A stretch of DNA of 64,000 bases. It comes from Metopolophium dirhodum. Taxonomy: Eukaryota > Arthropoda > Insecta > Hemiptera > Aphididae. Of this stretch, positions 48,237-58,315 are shown piece after piece; position 1 is the stretch's first letter; each line of letters opens with the position of its first letter. The notes below the pieces were generated by a model, which was not told the DNA's origin, did no database searches, and was given only the letters and a program-made list of their open reading frames with translations. The DNA lies in NCBI RefSeq assembly GCF_019925205.1, contig NC_083565.1, positions 22,100,241 to 22,164,240 of the forward strand, given 5' to 3'. The position numbers and the translations under genes were made by a program.

Positions 48237-48910
48237 GCAATATAAATGTAGACGAGATGTCGTATTTCTTCTATCGATTATAATTATTATTAAATTCCTA
48301 CTCATTCCACTTTCTTCAGCCACATTCGCCCCGTGGACGGAATGTTTAGGTCTGCCGACCTAATTTGACATTTGTATTTTATAGTGTACCTGTTCATAGT
48401 TTATTCACTGTTATACTTATACTGTAGGTAGTTTTAGTATATTATTATTATCTTCTTATATCAATTTGAGTTGCCTATCTTATCTACTGTCTTGTAAAAC
48501 CCGGTCGGCATTTATTCTTATAGTAAATAAATAAATAATAAAACTGTATTTAATACAATAGGTATAACAAAGATGTACATACATATTGATTTTTAGTATA
48601 AAAAAAATTTCAAAATGTTTAAAGAAATAAATGTTTAAATAATAAAATTGTTTGACAATACGACATACGTACCAATCAAACTACCTCCACGATGGTGCTC
48701 ACACTAAGAATTATGGTTAGCTTCTGATGTCTTAGATTTTAGGGAGTAGTACTGGCCTACATATTATGTCAGATGACATTTGCACTCATATAGACACATT
48801 TTAAAGTGAAATCCTGTTATTTGATTTTCAACCATCATTTCATTTTTTTTTATCTATAAAATGTTCAATTTCACATTATTCCGATAAACGTGTAACACAA
48901 AGAAATATAA
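48237..48910. other. AT-rich DNA between coding-like remnant and SINE
   Basis: No recognisable feature. The left target duplication of the SINE, AAATATAA, is at 48903-48910. Confidence 0.5.
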
Positions 48911-49114
48911 GTGGCTTGGTGTGACGTGGTCAGCTAGTGCACTCAACTGCGGAAATGCTCCGAGTGTACGTATCGGCCAGTGTTGCTAGCTTCCGGATGG
49001 GTGATCACCGGGGATTTTTAACTAAAAACCCTTGCCACACATACAGACGTGTTTCAACCAACCGTTCCTCCCCCTACAAACAAAAGCTAATGGCCATAGT
49101 TTAAAAAAAAAATA
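48911..49114 (+). mobile_element. SINE with a 5S rRNA-like internal promoter
   Basis: The head ends in GTTGCTAGCTTCCGGATGGG and TGATCACCGGGG, resembling the intermediate element and box C of 5S rRNA (GGATGGGTGACC). A box A-like TGGTCAGCTAGTG lies upstream. The 3' tail reads CAAACAAAAGCTAATGGCCA then TAGTTT and an A-rich end. AAATATAA flanks both sides (48903-48910 and 49115-49122) as a target duplication. The tail is shared with the tRNA-type SINE at 52097-52387, which implies mobilisation by the same LINE. Confidence 0.75.
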
Positions 49115-49268
49115 AAATATAAATCGATAATGAATAATTATCTTTTTGCTTTATTCAACACATCTCGGTGGTGCAGATAATTATTCGAAATAATCATCAT
49201 AGTCAATATATCGATTGTACATTATAGAAAATAATCATCAATAAGTTGTAATAAGTTCACACAAACCG

Positions 49269-49855
49269 ATGACGGACATTATAGCTGTAGTATTAAAAAG
49301 GCTTTCCATTTTAATTAGCACCAAGGTATTGTATGCCTATCAGTCTACGGTTTGGACGAAAATTGTAATACACCGCGACACTACGAGCTGGGGCGATTAT
49401 ATCTGCAGTGGCGTTTAAAAACGGATTGACGGCCACATTAAGCGGAGAAGCGATGATATTCAGCGCCAACATGATTTCTGAAAACAAAACTTTTCGTAAA
49501 ATCTTTTAAATCCCGTTTGGCAACAGATCCGCGGCACTAAACTTGCCAACGATTCGTATACGGTGGGTAAAAGTGGCGAAAGATTACACACACGCATTGC
49601 GATATCTCAAATATGGTTTATGGTCAACCGCTTACGACGGCGACGACATCGGTGTGCGTCCCAAACAATAAGCGCGCAAAAGAAATTCGCGAGTCCAAGA
49701 GGGTCGGCCGGTGAAATATCGCGAAAATTTTATGGGTTTCCGTCCGGAATCCAGAGCGAAAATGTCTATGAAGAATTTATCATATCTAAGAGGACACTTA
49801 TACTTTCGATGTACGATAAAACGATATTATTGTGTTTAAATTTATCATCGCAATA
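49269..49855 (+). pseudogene. Degenerate coding-like island, unidentified
   Basis: Consecutive + strand fragments in changing frames have unusually balanced codons. These are MTDIIAVVLKRLSILI and on to HRDTTSWGDY (49269-49417); then AGAIISAVAFKNG and LSGEAMIFSANMISEN in another frame to about 49509; then WQQIRGTKLANDSYTVGKSG in a third, open to 49856; and, overlapping, DYTHALRYLKYGLWSTAYDG. CpG and GC content are above the flanks. This looks like a transposon or other mobile-element gene broken by indels. No family can be named from the sequence by eye, and the fragments are not joined here. Confidence 0.4.
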
Positions 49856-50075
49856 ATGGTGCCTTTTGACTTTGCGCGTATACGAATTCGATTGTACGGT
49901 AATAATATTATTATTATTATTGATAGGACGGTACCCAAAAACAATAAAACAATATAAATTACATAATATATATGAATATTTTTTAAATGTCAAAACGGTG
50001 TGTCTGTTTTTTATTGAATTAATCAAAACACGCACATTCTCCATATTGCCGGTTTCGTATTATCGTAATGACTAA
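49840..50075 (+). repeat. Tandem duplication, first copy
   Basis: Contains CATCGCAATAATGGTGCCTT, TTGACTTTGCG, AATAATATTATTATTATTAT, a TTTAAATGTCAAAACGG stretch and TTGCCGGTTTCGTATTATCG. The same order appears in 50100-50330. Confidence 0.6.
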
Positions 50076-50099
50076 TAGGTATACCCAATAATTATAATT

Positions 50100-50330
50100 T
50101 TTGATTTTGCCATCGCAATGCTGCCGTTTGATTTTGAGTACAATAATAATATTATTATTGATAGTTAGGTAATAAAATAATATCAATTATAATAGAATAT
50201 TAATTATATGCCTATATATTTTGTAAACGTCAAAATATGTTTATTTTTTTTTTTTTTTAATGAAATCAAAAAACAGACGCGCCATGATGATAAAAATTGC
50301 AGGTTTCATATCGCGCGAAATAACTTTTTA
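50100..50330 (+). repeat. Tandem duplication, second copy
   Basis: GCCATCGCAATGCTGCCGTT, TTGATTTTGAG, AATAATATTATTATTGATAG, TGTAAACGTCAAAATATG and TTGCAGGTTTCATATCGCG correspond to the first copy. Diverged and AT-rich. Confidence 0.6.
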
Positions 50331-50526
50331 TTTTATTTTAAATTTACTAACTGTACAATTTGTAAAGGAATATTTTTTACAATAAGCACAAGACGTAATG
50401 TTTTGAATTTATAGAAATTATTAGAAAAAACAAATTTAATTTACAATATTTCAGACAGTGGGCTTGTGCGAAGTGGCCGCATCTATTTATGGAACTTCAT
50501 AACATGTTAAAATGGGTGTAAGTCTT

Positions 50527-50835
50527 TTATAGTAGATCACGACACCACGTTCGTTTTAGGTGCTTTCTGGGGTCACCAGCAACTGTGGGAACAAATAGTT
50601 CTGAGTCCAAGGGGTTGCGGTGGTTGATTAGATTGGAATGCATGCGCTTGTAGAAAATCTTGGTGACGTTTATTACGATTTGGATAGATAGATCTTTATG
50701 GGGAGTGGAGACTGGAGAGTATCATTTGCGACGTTATAATATAGGGCTTTGGTCGATTGATATATTTGGATTTCTCTAAATATGTTGGTGGAGAAGCTAT
50801 ATCCATTACTGAATTCGAAACTAATATAGGCAATT
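50527..50835 (-). pseudogene. LINE (jockey/R1-like) ORF2 C-terminal remnant
   Basis: Read on the minus strand, the end of a non-LTR retrotransposon polyprotein is visible. NIFREIQIYQSTKALYYNVA (from about 50800) corresponds to the usual IQRFQSK region. After one frame change near 50700 comes KDLSIQIVINVTKIFYKRMH, then LINHRNPL, then LKRTWCRDLL before a TAA stop at 50527-50529. The pattern DLxIxxVxxxxxxxxY, HxNPL and LKRxWxRDLL before the stop is typical of the C-terminus of jockey-type aphid LINEs (established family knowledge, not searched). Reverse transcriptase and endonuclease parts are absent. It is a 5'-truncated, decayed copy. Confidence 0.7.
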
Positions 50836-52084
50836 TTAATTTGCTAGGACGTTTACACACGTAGACAATTCGTGATTACAACTGGGTGATAATATCATAA
50901 TGTTCTACGAGTATTTCTTCATCGCCTGAGACAGTAATAGTTAGACATCTTCGAAAATAATATCGTTCTTAACCTAGCAAATAGTCGTCGTCATTATTGA
51001 TTAGTAATAATTCACTAAAACGACTAAATATCAACATTACATTATTATTTTCGCTAACATATCATATCATAATAATAATATGTATACTGTATATGTGCCT
51101 ACCGATCGGCAGAATGGGATTTTGATTTTTTTATCTCATTATAATATTATTGGATTTACTGCGACACGGCGTAAGCATATATTAATATTATGATAAATAA
51201 TTGGACAAACCGACATAATCGCACGGTAATAATAATTAATCGTGACCCTATTTGTATGCGATACGATTAGGTTTTATCGACGAATAGATCGTTTACACAA
51301 AATGTTATAGTAAACCTTTTCAGCAGAACAATGAAATTAAAAAACATATACCTCCTACGGTGGTTCCGCAGATGACATAATTTCATTTTCATACACAATC
51401 GTAATAAAATCGCATAAATATGAATATATTTATAGGTATATAGGTGTTATAGTAATAATAATAATAATAATACTGAGTATATTTTGTTTTGTATTATTTG
51501 TTCTTGATTGTTTTTCGCAACAAGAGTATAATATTTTTCTGATAATAAATATTTCATTTATTCTGAACAACAGATAATTTTGTACACACTCGTTGTTATT
51601 AATTAAAATACTTTGTAGTAAAAAATATCGATTTTTTTGTACTAACCGGGAAAATGATTCTTTGGTTTTATAACTATTCGATTTTTAGTATTAAAAAATA
51701 TTGCAATATTGCAGTAGGTACAACGTCGAACATTGTTAGTTTTCGAATGAGAGGACAACACTATACAACCACCAATTTTTATTGATCCATATAATATGTT
51801 GATCACGATTGACACCTCCTTTTAATCTTTAAACTAAGACGTACAATCCACATATTATTTAATGCAAAAAATATACGTAGACTTTAGGTGTAGCTTAAAT
51901 TATAATAATTAAAAATTACAGAAAACAATATACAGTTATAGTGTTCACTTTTTTTTATGAGTACTTACTTTTATTTATTTCAACTTTGACGCTGTTTTCA
52001 ATATTACGTGTGTACTTACATCACACAAAACTTTCTTAATTATTTTCCAATCACTCCATCGGGGCACCTATTTTCACAACACGA
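50836..52084. other. AT-rich DNA, no supported gene
   Basis: No recognisable gene or element. An (AAT)n patch lies near 51453-51470. Confidence 0.55.
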
Positions 52085-52096
52085 TATACATTATTT

Positions 52097-52387
52097 TTTT
52101 TTTTTTTTATTGATCTTAAGCTTCGGCAACTATGGCCATTAGCTGTAGTGGTTTGTTTGTGGGTTGTTAGTGTCGGTAGGGGAAGGAACACGTGTGTGTT
52201 GGGTTTGGCAGAATTTTTGATTGGGCACCCTTAGGTATCTGCCATGCCCGGGTGGGGGATGGCGGCACTTGTTCTCCGGACACCGTGACTTGCACGGAGA
52301 AAAATGCCGCCCGGTGGTCGAGGATCGAACTCGGACCGGCTGTGCCGAATCCGTCGCGTTAGACCACTCGGCCGCCTCGTCCCCCGG
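52097..52387 (-). mobile_element. tRNA-derived SINE
   Basis: On the minus strand the head begins GGGGGACGAGGCGGCCGAGT. Box A is GGCCGAGTGGTCTAACGC and box B is GGTCCGAGTTCGATCCTCG, resembling Ser/Leu-type tRNAs. A GC-rich body (GGTGTCCGGAGAACAAGTGC and CCCACCCGGGCATGGCAGAT) follows, then a tail with CCACAAACAAACCACTAC, AGCTAATGGCCATAGTT and a long A-run. TATACATTATTT flanks both ends (52085-52096 and 52388-52399) as a 12-bp target duplication, so the copy is intact. A 63-codon + frame across it (52221-52412) is not a gene. Confidence 0.9.
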
Positions 52388-52399
52388 TATACATTATTT

Positions 52400-53500
52400 A
52401 TATCCTATTTAATCGTATAGATTAATTCAATATTTTTATAGATTTAAAAATTACTGTAATGAATTAATTAATGAACAAAAAAAAAAAAAAATTTAAAAAT
52501 ATTCCAAAGTAACGTGGAATACAGGTGGTATACAGTGTTATACTAACATTATAATTGATACTAATTCAAACTTAAACATTTCGATTACAATCTAATACAT
52601 TCTAAGAACGATTTTTGCCAATTTTTTGCTGGTAGTCACTTACACTTATAATATCATAAGTTTGTTTTCATAATGTATTTTTATAAACATTGTATTTATT
52701 CTTTCGAGCAAAAAAATAGCCATTTAATATAATATTATTGTTCATTTTTAAAACGGTTTTTAATCCTCACGGCGCGATTATCCCCCTAGAGTTATGCTAT
52801 GCGATTAAATGCGCAGCACCTCGCTGAACGGTCAAACACCCTATAAAATGTCGAAAAAATAATACTCAGCGTCCACTCCAAACACGAAAATGCTGTATGT
52901 TCTGCAGAGATCGCGCAAAGGAATTCCGATTGTATTCCGATGTAAACGTCTGAGAAATGTATATCGAGGGCTGTGCAGTTATTGATTTCGAAATTGAAGA
53001 ACACTATAATACAGCCAGGCCGACGACATTCGACATTCAACAGTCATATGTGGTTTTTCGTCGCATATAACTATTAAACCAATATATTTAACAATATTAA
53101 TACGTATACCAAATACCCAGTAGCTGAAGGTTGTCGACGACGAAAACGATCGGTTTTATTAATTCGTCGTCGATAATTATTATTTAAAACGCGTACATTT
53201 TATCGTTCCGCCCGTACATCGACGCCACATAAACTTATACCCACTATACAACTCGTTATTATGAAATATTATATTATAAGTACGTCGCAGTGTTGACATA
53301 TTATATTTTCTTCTGCACCGTAGCTCTATATATATATGCATAAACTTATCGTTACAAGTATTATAAAGTCCCTTCTTTGTTCATTGCTTATAGGTATCGA
53401 GGAGTAGAGTGCCCCGCGGGGTAGACGCCAAATTATTATTATATTATATTATATTTTGATATTCGAAAATGTAAAGGTAGATAGGTAATAGTAGGTAGGT
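52400..53500. other. AT-rich DNA with one uncertain frame
   Basis: The minus frame 52792-53040 (82 codons) and the + frame opposite it (containing KMLYVLQRSRKGIPIVFRC) are both open in a GC-richer patch, and neither has a recognised domain. A CpG-richer stretch at 53130-53230 precedes the promoter candidate. Confidence 0.35.
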
Positions 53501-53502
53501 AC

Positions 53503-53540
53503 TATATAAACTACGTGTCACACGGACGACGCACAGTGTA
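53503..53540 (+). promoter_or_regulatory. TATA box plus Inr-like site, candidate core promoter
   Basis: TATATAAAC (TATAAA from 53505) is followed by ACGCACAGTGTATA, with an initiator-like CACAGT whose A at 53535 lies 30 bases downstream. A 32-codon frame (MFTSYVFLGSSKCYTS...) starts at 53561, and a second short ATG frame (MTEEFEKEEKFVY) at 53649. Both are short enough to be leader ORFs. Confidence 0.4.
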
Positions 53541-53761
53541 TAACGACGTGAAATTAAATGTTCACGTCATATGTCTTTTTAGGCAGCAGTAAATGTTACA
53601 CTTCGACAGCACTTCAGTCATCATTTGACAGTCGTACTCCCGCTCGTTATGACTGAAGAGTTTGAAAAAGAAGAAAAGTTCGTTTACTAACCTACAGATA
53701 TATATATATATATACATTCGTTCGTTCGGTTTTCGATGGTAGGTAGGTAGGTAGGTAGCGC

Positions 53762-54300
53762 AAAAACCAATACTCGTCGTATTCCCAAGTGTCCTTATAC
53801 GTTCCGTATTATATAAGTACCAACGAATTCAATTTAATTTGCGACACTAAAAATAGAAAATTGAATTTTACATTTATGGCGACACCGTTTGAGGAATCCG
53901 CATCGCGCAGTAAAACCGAGTTGATTCATAATCGATTGGTTTTTCGTGGTATTAACCGAAATTATGCGACCTAGACCTAGCCGCATATATTATATCGGTT
54001 GTCACGCGGTCATCAAAATGATCAAACGTTGTGCCTAATCAAACGACAGTGGTTGTGCACAAAAACCGTTCGGTGCAATTTTAATGAAATTATTATTTTT
54101 AAGAAAATTGAAACCAGAGTCCGCCTAAACGAAAATAAAATTCGATTTCACGACGGGGCCGCCGACGATAGTTGTTGTTAGGCGTTTAAACACACGAGCT
54201 ATTAAACTCGTGAAAAAAATTGGGGTCCGTTTACACCCTTGGCGAGGAAAATATAAAAGTATCGATCACGAGTCATATTTTAAAATAATGTGAGATTTTT
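53762..54300 (+). other. Coding-like stretch, unidentified
   Basis: A + frame without ATG (RKNQYSSYSQVSLYVPYYIS, from about 53760) remains open to TAG at about 53972. It contains ESASRSKTELIHNRLVFRGI. A later frame, 54190-54291, ends KYKSIDHESYFKIM. An intermediate frame (53999-54181) has RCNFNEIIIFKKIETRVRLN. The codons look more balanced than the flanks. Position 230-760 bases downstream of the TATA+Inr site would suit a small multi-exon gene, but no clear splice sites join the pieces. A decayed mobile-element gene is the alternative. Confidence 0.3.
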
Positions 54301-55210
54301 ATTACGTTCAATCTTATATTATACGTTGCCGAAAAAGACGGTTTATGGTCCTGTATACATCAAATGGTTATTTATATATTCATACGGATTTTATGGATAA
54401 TGTTATTGGAATTTTCAGCGACGGTATAATATAAATATACGATTCGGTATTAAATTTTAACATTCAAAGATAAGTGGATAAATATTTAAATAAATGCGAA
54501 AGGAATATCGCGGTTTTATTCAACATATTTACTTAGATCGTTGCTCCACGTTGTACATAGATTCTAGGTCAATCATATTATTATTACGATATATTTTTCC
54601 CCAAGTTTGGTAGATATTTAATAATAATACGATACGACATATAACTAAAAACCTTTTTAGCAAAAAAAAAATCCAATAACAGATTCACAACAAGAATTTT
54701 AGTCCCATCATAAGAGGGACATGGAATCTGTAGATGTGTAATTTGTTGTGCGACGCAACAAAGGATAAAAAATGAAAAAATAATCTATTGCATTGATCAT
54801 ACAGGGACATTTCTTTCAACGAAATAGTGCGTTGGTCGGACATAACGACAGTCAATTGAATTTAATTTTTCTTTATCCTGTGGAATTTTATTTTTGATAA
54901 AAGGGGATTATTTTTTTCTAATTCTTATAATAGGATTAAAAAATCTTAGAAGATAATGTTTATTTCTAAGAAAAAAAAAACTCTACTGTAAACATCTTAA
55001 AAAAATGTTCAGTTTTTCAATGGTATAATACAATATAAAATTTAACTCTATTCATTATAATATAAAAGTATAATTATTATTATGAATATATTAACTAATC
55101 AAATAAATAACATATTGCATCGATTAATTATTAGCTTATTGACGTTATTCGTTTGGATATTTTTTTATTTTTTTATAATTTACGGAATATAACCGAGTAC
55201 CTACAGACTA
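54301..55210. other. AT-rich DNA, no supported gene
   Basis: No recognisable gene or element. Confidence 0.55.
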
Positions 55211-55385
55211 CAGTAAAACCTCCTTATAACGGAATCGCTCGGTACCAAACTAACCTAATAATTTTTCCGTTACAGGGAGACTAAAATGTACGGTACATAT
55301 ATAGGTTATTCGGCAACATTGCTATTTTCCGTTCTAGGGAGATTTCCGTCTCATAGGGTGTCCGTTATATTAGGAGATTTTACTG
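55211..55385. mobile_element. pogo/Tigger-like MITE
   Basis: The left end CAGTAAAACCTCCTTATAAC and the right end, read on the minus strand, CAGTAAAATCTCCTAATATA are inverted repeats of the CAGTAAAACCTC type found at pogo/Tigger (Tc1/mariner superfamily) elements. TA precedes the left end; the right flank is TG, a probable later mutation. The 175-bp interior is non-coding and carries inner palindromic CCGTT and GGGAGA words. Confidence 0.75.
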
Positions 55386-55668
55386 TGTTATATTTCACTT
55401 TTATTAGAATATAATATAAATATAATAACGAAATGTGCATGATATGATATTAAATCGTATAGGTCATAAAAACTCGCTTACAAATTTGGAATATAATATT
55501 ATTATTATTATTATTATGTTTTGTTGTGCGTGTGGTTAAATCATACAAATAATATAATGAATTTTTGTTTGATTTGATCGAAATCGATTCAAACGAAAAT
55601 CGATACATTTTTACGATTTACATTTTCCGCACCAATTGCATCGCTCGTACACTGTTCGGTTAAGTATA

Positions 55669-56266
55669 CAGGGTGATTCATAAAGCGTAAAACACTCATT
55701 ATCTCAAAAAGTATTAATGTTTTTGAAAATATTTTTTTACATAGTTCCAAGTTGTTAAAAAAACTATGTTTTTAATAACAAATTATATTTTTAAATATTT
55801 TTTATCTATATAATTTCTTAAGTTAGCTTTTTTGAATGACAGCATAGAGTTTTAAATTCATATTTCAAAGCAGAATATTTTTCCAAGTATTTTGATTCAT
55901 AAAAATCTAATTTAGGGCGAGTAGTCTATGAGGTGTGTATGGGGTTACCCCGCAAATGTGTGTCCACTACTCCGCTTGTCTAAACCTTAAATACTTATAA
56001 CTCATAAACTACTCGTCCTAAATTCGATATTTATGTATTAAAATACTTAGGAAAATATTCTGCTTTGGGAAATGAAATTAAAACTCTATGCTGTCATTCA
56101 AAAAAGTAAAAACTTAAAAAATTATAAGGATGAAAAATATTAAAAAATATAATTTTTCAATAAAAATGTTATTTTTTTAACAACTTGAAACTATGTAAAA
56201 AAATGTTTTCAAAAACATTAATACTTTTTAAGATAATGAGTGTTTTACGCTTAATAAATCACCCTG
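55669..56266. mobile_element. 598-bp fold-back element, TA-flanked
   Basis: The left end CAGGGTGATTCATAAAGCGT and right end ACGCTTAATAAATCACCCTG are inverted, with TA on both sides (55667-55668 and 56267-56268). The arms are about 265 bases each (55669-55932 and 56001-56266) and nearly complementary throughout, including GAATGACAGCATAGAGTTTT against AAACTCTATGCTGTCATTC. The loop is about 68 bases. No coding capacity. The end sequence relates it to the CAGGGTGATTCA family found elsewhere in the window. Confidence 0.85.
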
Positions 56267-56847
56267 TATAGAGAATTCAAAGTTCAAACGTTGATAAATT
56301 CTCGACCGTATTCAAAATCAAACACATACATTTAAATTGCATGCACCATTTTTTTGTCAATTATAGAAATTATTGTACAACAGTTTATATTAGAACGATA
56401 TAATAACCGTTTTTTAAGCGTAATTAAATGTTTGAATAGTTGCATTATTAAAATATATATTAATATCAAACTTATATTATCCGTTTTTGTTTTTAATATT
56501 ATTGTACTATGCTTTGACGTCCCGGTGATATTTAAAAAATATTATTATGGTTAAGTATATTATGCTATTATATACATTATACATAATATACGTAAATATG
56601 TATTTAAAGCTCGGATTATAATAATTCATATTTTCAAATGCGCATATTTTTTTTGCCACCGTTTCCAAAAGCCTATATATAGTGCCTTTTGATACTATTT
56701 TCATAAAACGATTCCCTTTACTCCGGCCACGCGCAATCTCGTAAATTAAATTACATTTATTTTAAACATATTTTTACCTTTACGATTCAACGACGTAACC
56801 GTTGGCATTAAACGCGGAATTGTTTTAAACGGATGAAAAGGTTTTCA
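56267..56847. other. AT-rich DNA, no supported gene
   Basis: Very AT-rich; two short overlapping frames on opposite strands only. Confidence 0.55.
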
Positions 56848-57695
56848 TCGGAATATAATTATTATTATTGTCAAACGTCATAATAATAAATTATAACGCG
56901 CGTGGTCTACGACGGCGAACGAAAACATTGCGGGCAAATAAAGTTTGTGATTTTTCATCGATATAATAGCCGCGAAACACAATCATAGTTGTAGTTGTAT
57001 TATTACGATCGTGTGTAAATCGTAGAATTTATATTTTTTTCGATATGTAAGATAAATATATTGCCTAGGACTCAGATGTCCTCGTGTAACTTTAGTAGAA
57101 CTCGGACCTCCGATGAAATTCTTTTAGAAATCGACGGGAACCCCTTACCAATATTCTATTGTATAAGTTTTTGATGTGAAATATCTAACGCTGTCACATC
57201 TAATTATGCGCCCATAAAATAATTTTTCCAAAAAAAGCCCAAATATTTTGTTCTCGATTATTCCGTGTTTATATTTTCCTTCGTCCTTTCGATTTTCACG
57301 CGTATTTTCTACACAAAATAATTTCAATGTTTCACATCATCCAGGCGTCCAGCGTTTTTTCACAAAATATCTCATTTTGTTATATTGTTATCACAATCAA
57401 TATTTTGATACCTATTGATAGCACCACGGACCCCGGTATGAGTGCCGAGGATCCCCTGCGAGGTGTCTCCGTTTAAGAACCATCGGCCTCGGTTATTATA
57501 ATGTACAAAAGTACGACCTAAAAAAATTCTTGGCAGGTAATTTCTTTCAACAGGGTTTAACCTGATGTGCCGTTCGCAATCCATCTTAATTAATTTATTC
57601 GATCGACCTTGTACAATATTATCTCATATGTCTAGTGTTACGTTTGTGCGTCTAACTCTGTGGCTATAGTCGTTTCATGAAAATGTTTTTTTATT
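56848..57695 (+). repeat. Diverged tandem duplication, copy A
   Basis: Starts with GGAATATAATTATTATTATT and contains TTTGTGATTTTTCATCGATA, AATTCTTGGCAGG, CAATCCATCTTAATTAATTT and TCTAGTGTTACGTTTGTGCG, each of which recurs in order in copy B. A minus frame of 70 codons (57372-57584, starting MDCERHIRLNPVERNYLPR) and another of 60 codons (57145-57327) are open in this copy only. They may be remnants of a decayed ORF or chance. Confidence 0.65.
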
Positions 57696-58315
57696 GAAAT
57701 ATAATTGTTATGATATTGTCAATCGGCTTAACAATGAATAATAACCCGTTTGAACTGCAACGACAGACGAACACATTGTACCCTATCAAAATTTGTGATT
57801 TTTCTTCTATAATATTATCATTATTGTCGTGCGGGGCCGTAGTAGCCAGATCACAATGTCAGGGAGGGAAATCGCCGCCATTTTAACTTTTAAGGGGAGC
57901 ATTGTTACCACGCAGTAGTTATACGAGGAAACCCGTACCATTATAGGTATACATCGTGGGGTGGGGTTGAGAATTGTTGAGTCTGTGTGTGTATGTGTGT
58001 GAGAGAGAGGGGGGGTAATGCCACCATTTGCCTTCCTTGCCAAACTGCCCCGTTATCGAGAAACAATCATAATTTAGTTTTATTATCACGGTCGTGTGTA
58101 CCTATATATCGTATAATATATATATTTTGATAACGGTACCTATGTACCAAAAAAAAATTCTTGACGGTTAAATGCAAAACCCTGTTTAACCTGTGCCACG
58201 TCTTTCGCCATCCATCTTATTAATCTATTTGATAGAACTTGTATAATATTATCTCATATCTAGTGTTACGTTTGTGCGTCTATCTACCTCCGTGCTGCCT
58301 TGCTCGTTTCATCAT
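57696..58315 (+). repeat. Diverged tandem duplication, copy B
   Basis: GAAATATAATTGTTATGATA, TTTGTGATTTTTCTTCTATA, AATTCTTGACGG, CCATCCATCTTATTAATCTA and TCTAGTGTTACGTTTGTGCG match copy A. Copy B has its own GTGTGTGTATGTGTGTGAGA simple repeat near 57980 and lacks the middle of copy A. Confidence 0.65.

Noticed and set aside
52221..52412. 63-codon + frame with a protein-like look
   Set aside because: It is the antisense of the tRNA-derived SINE.
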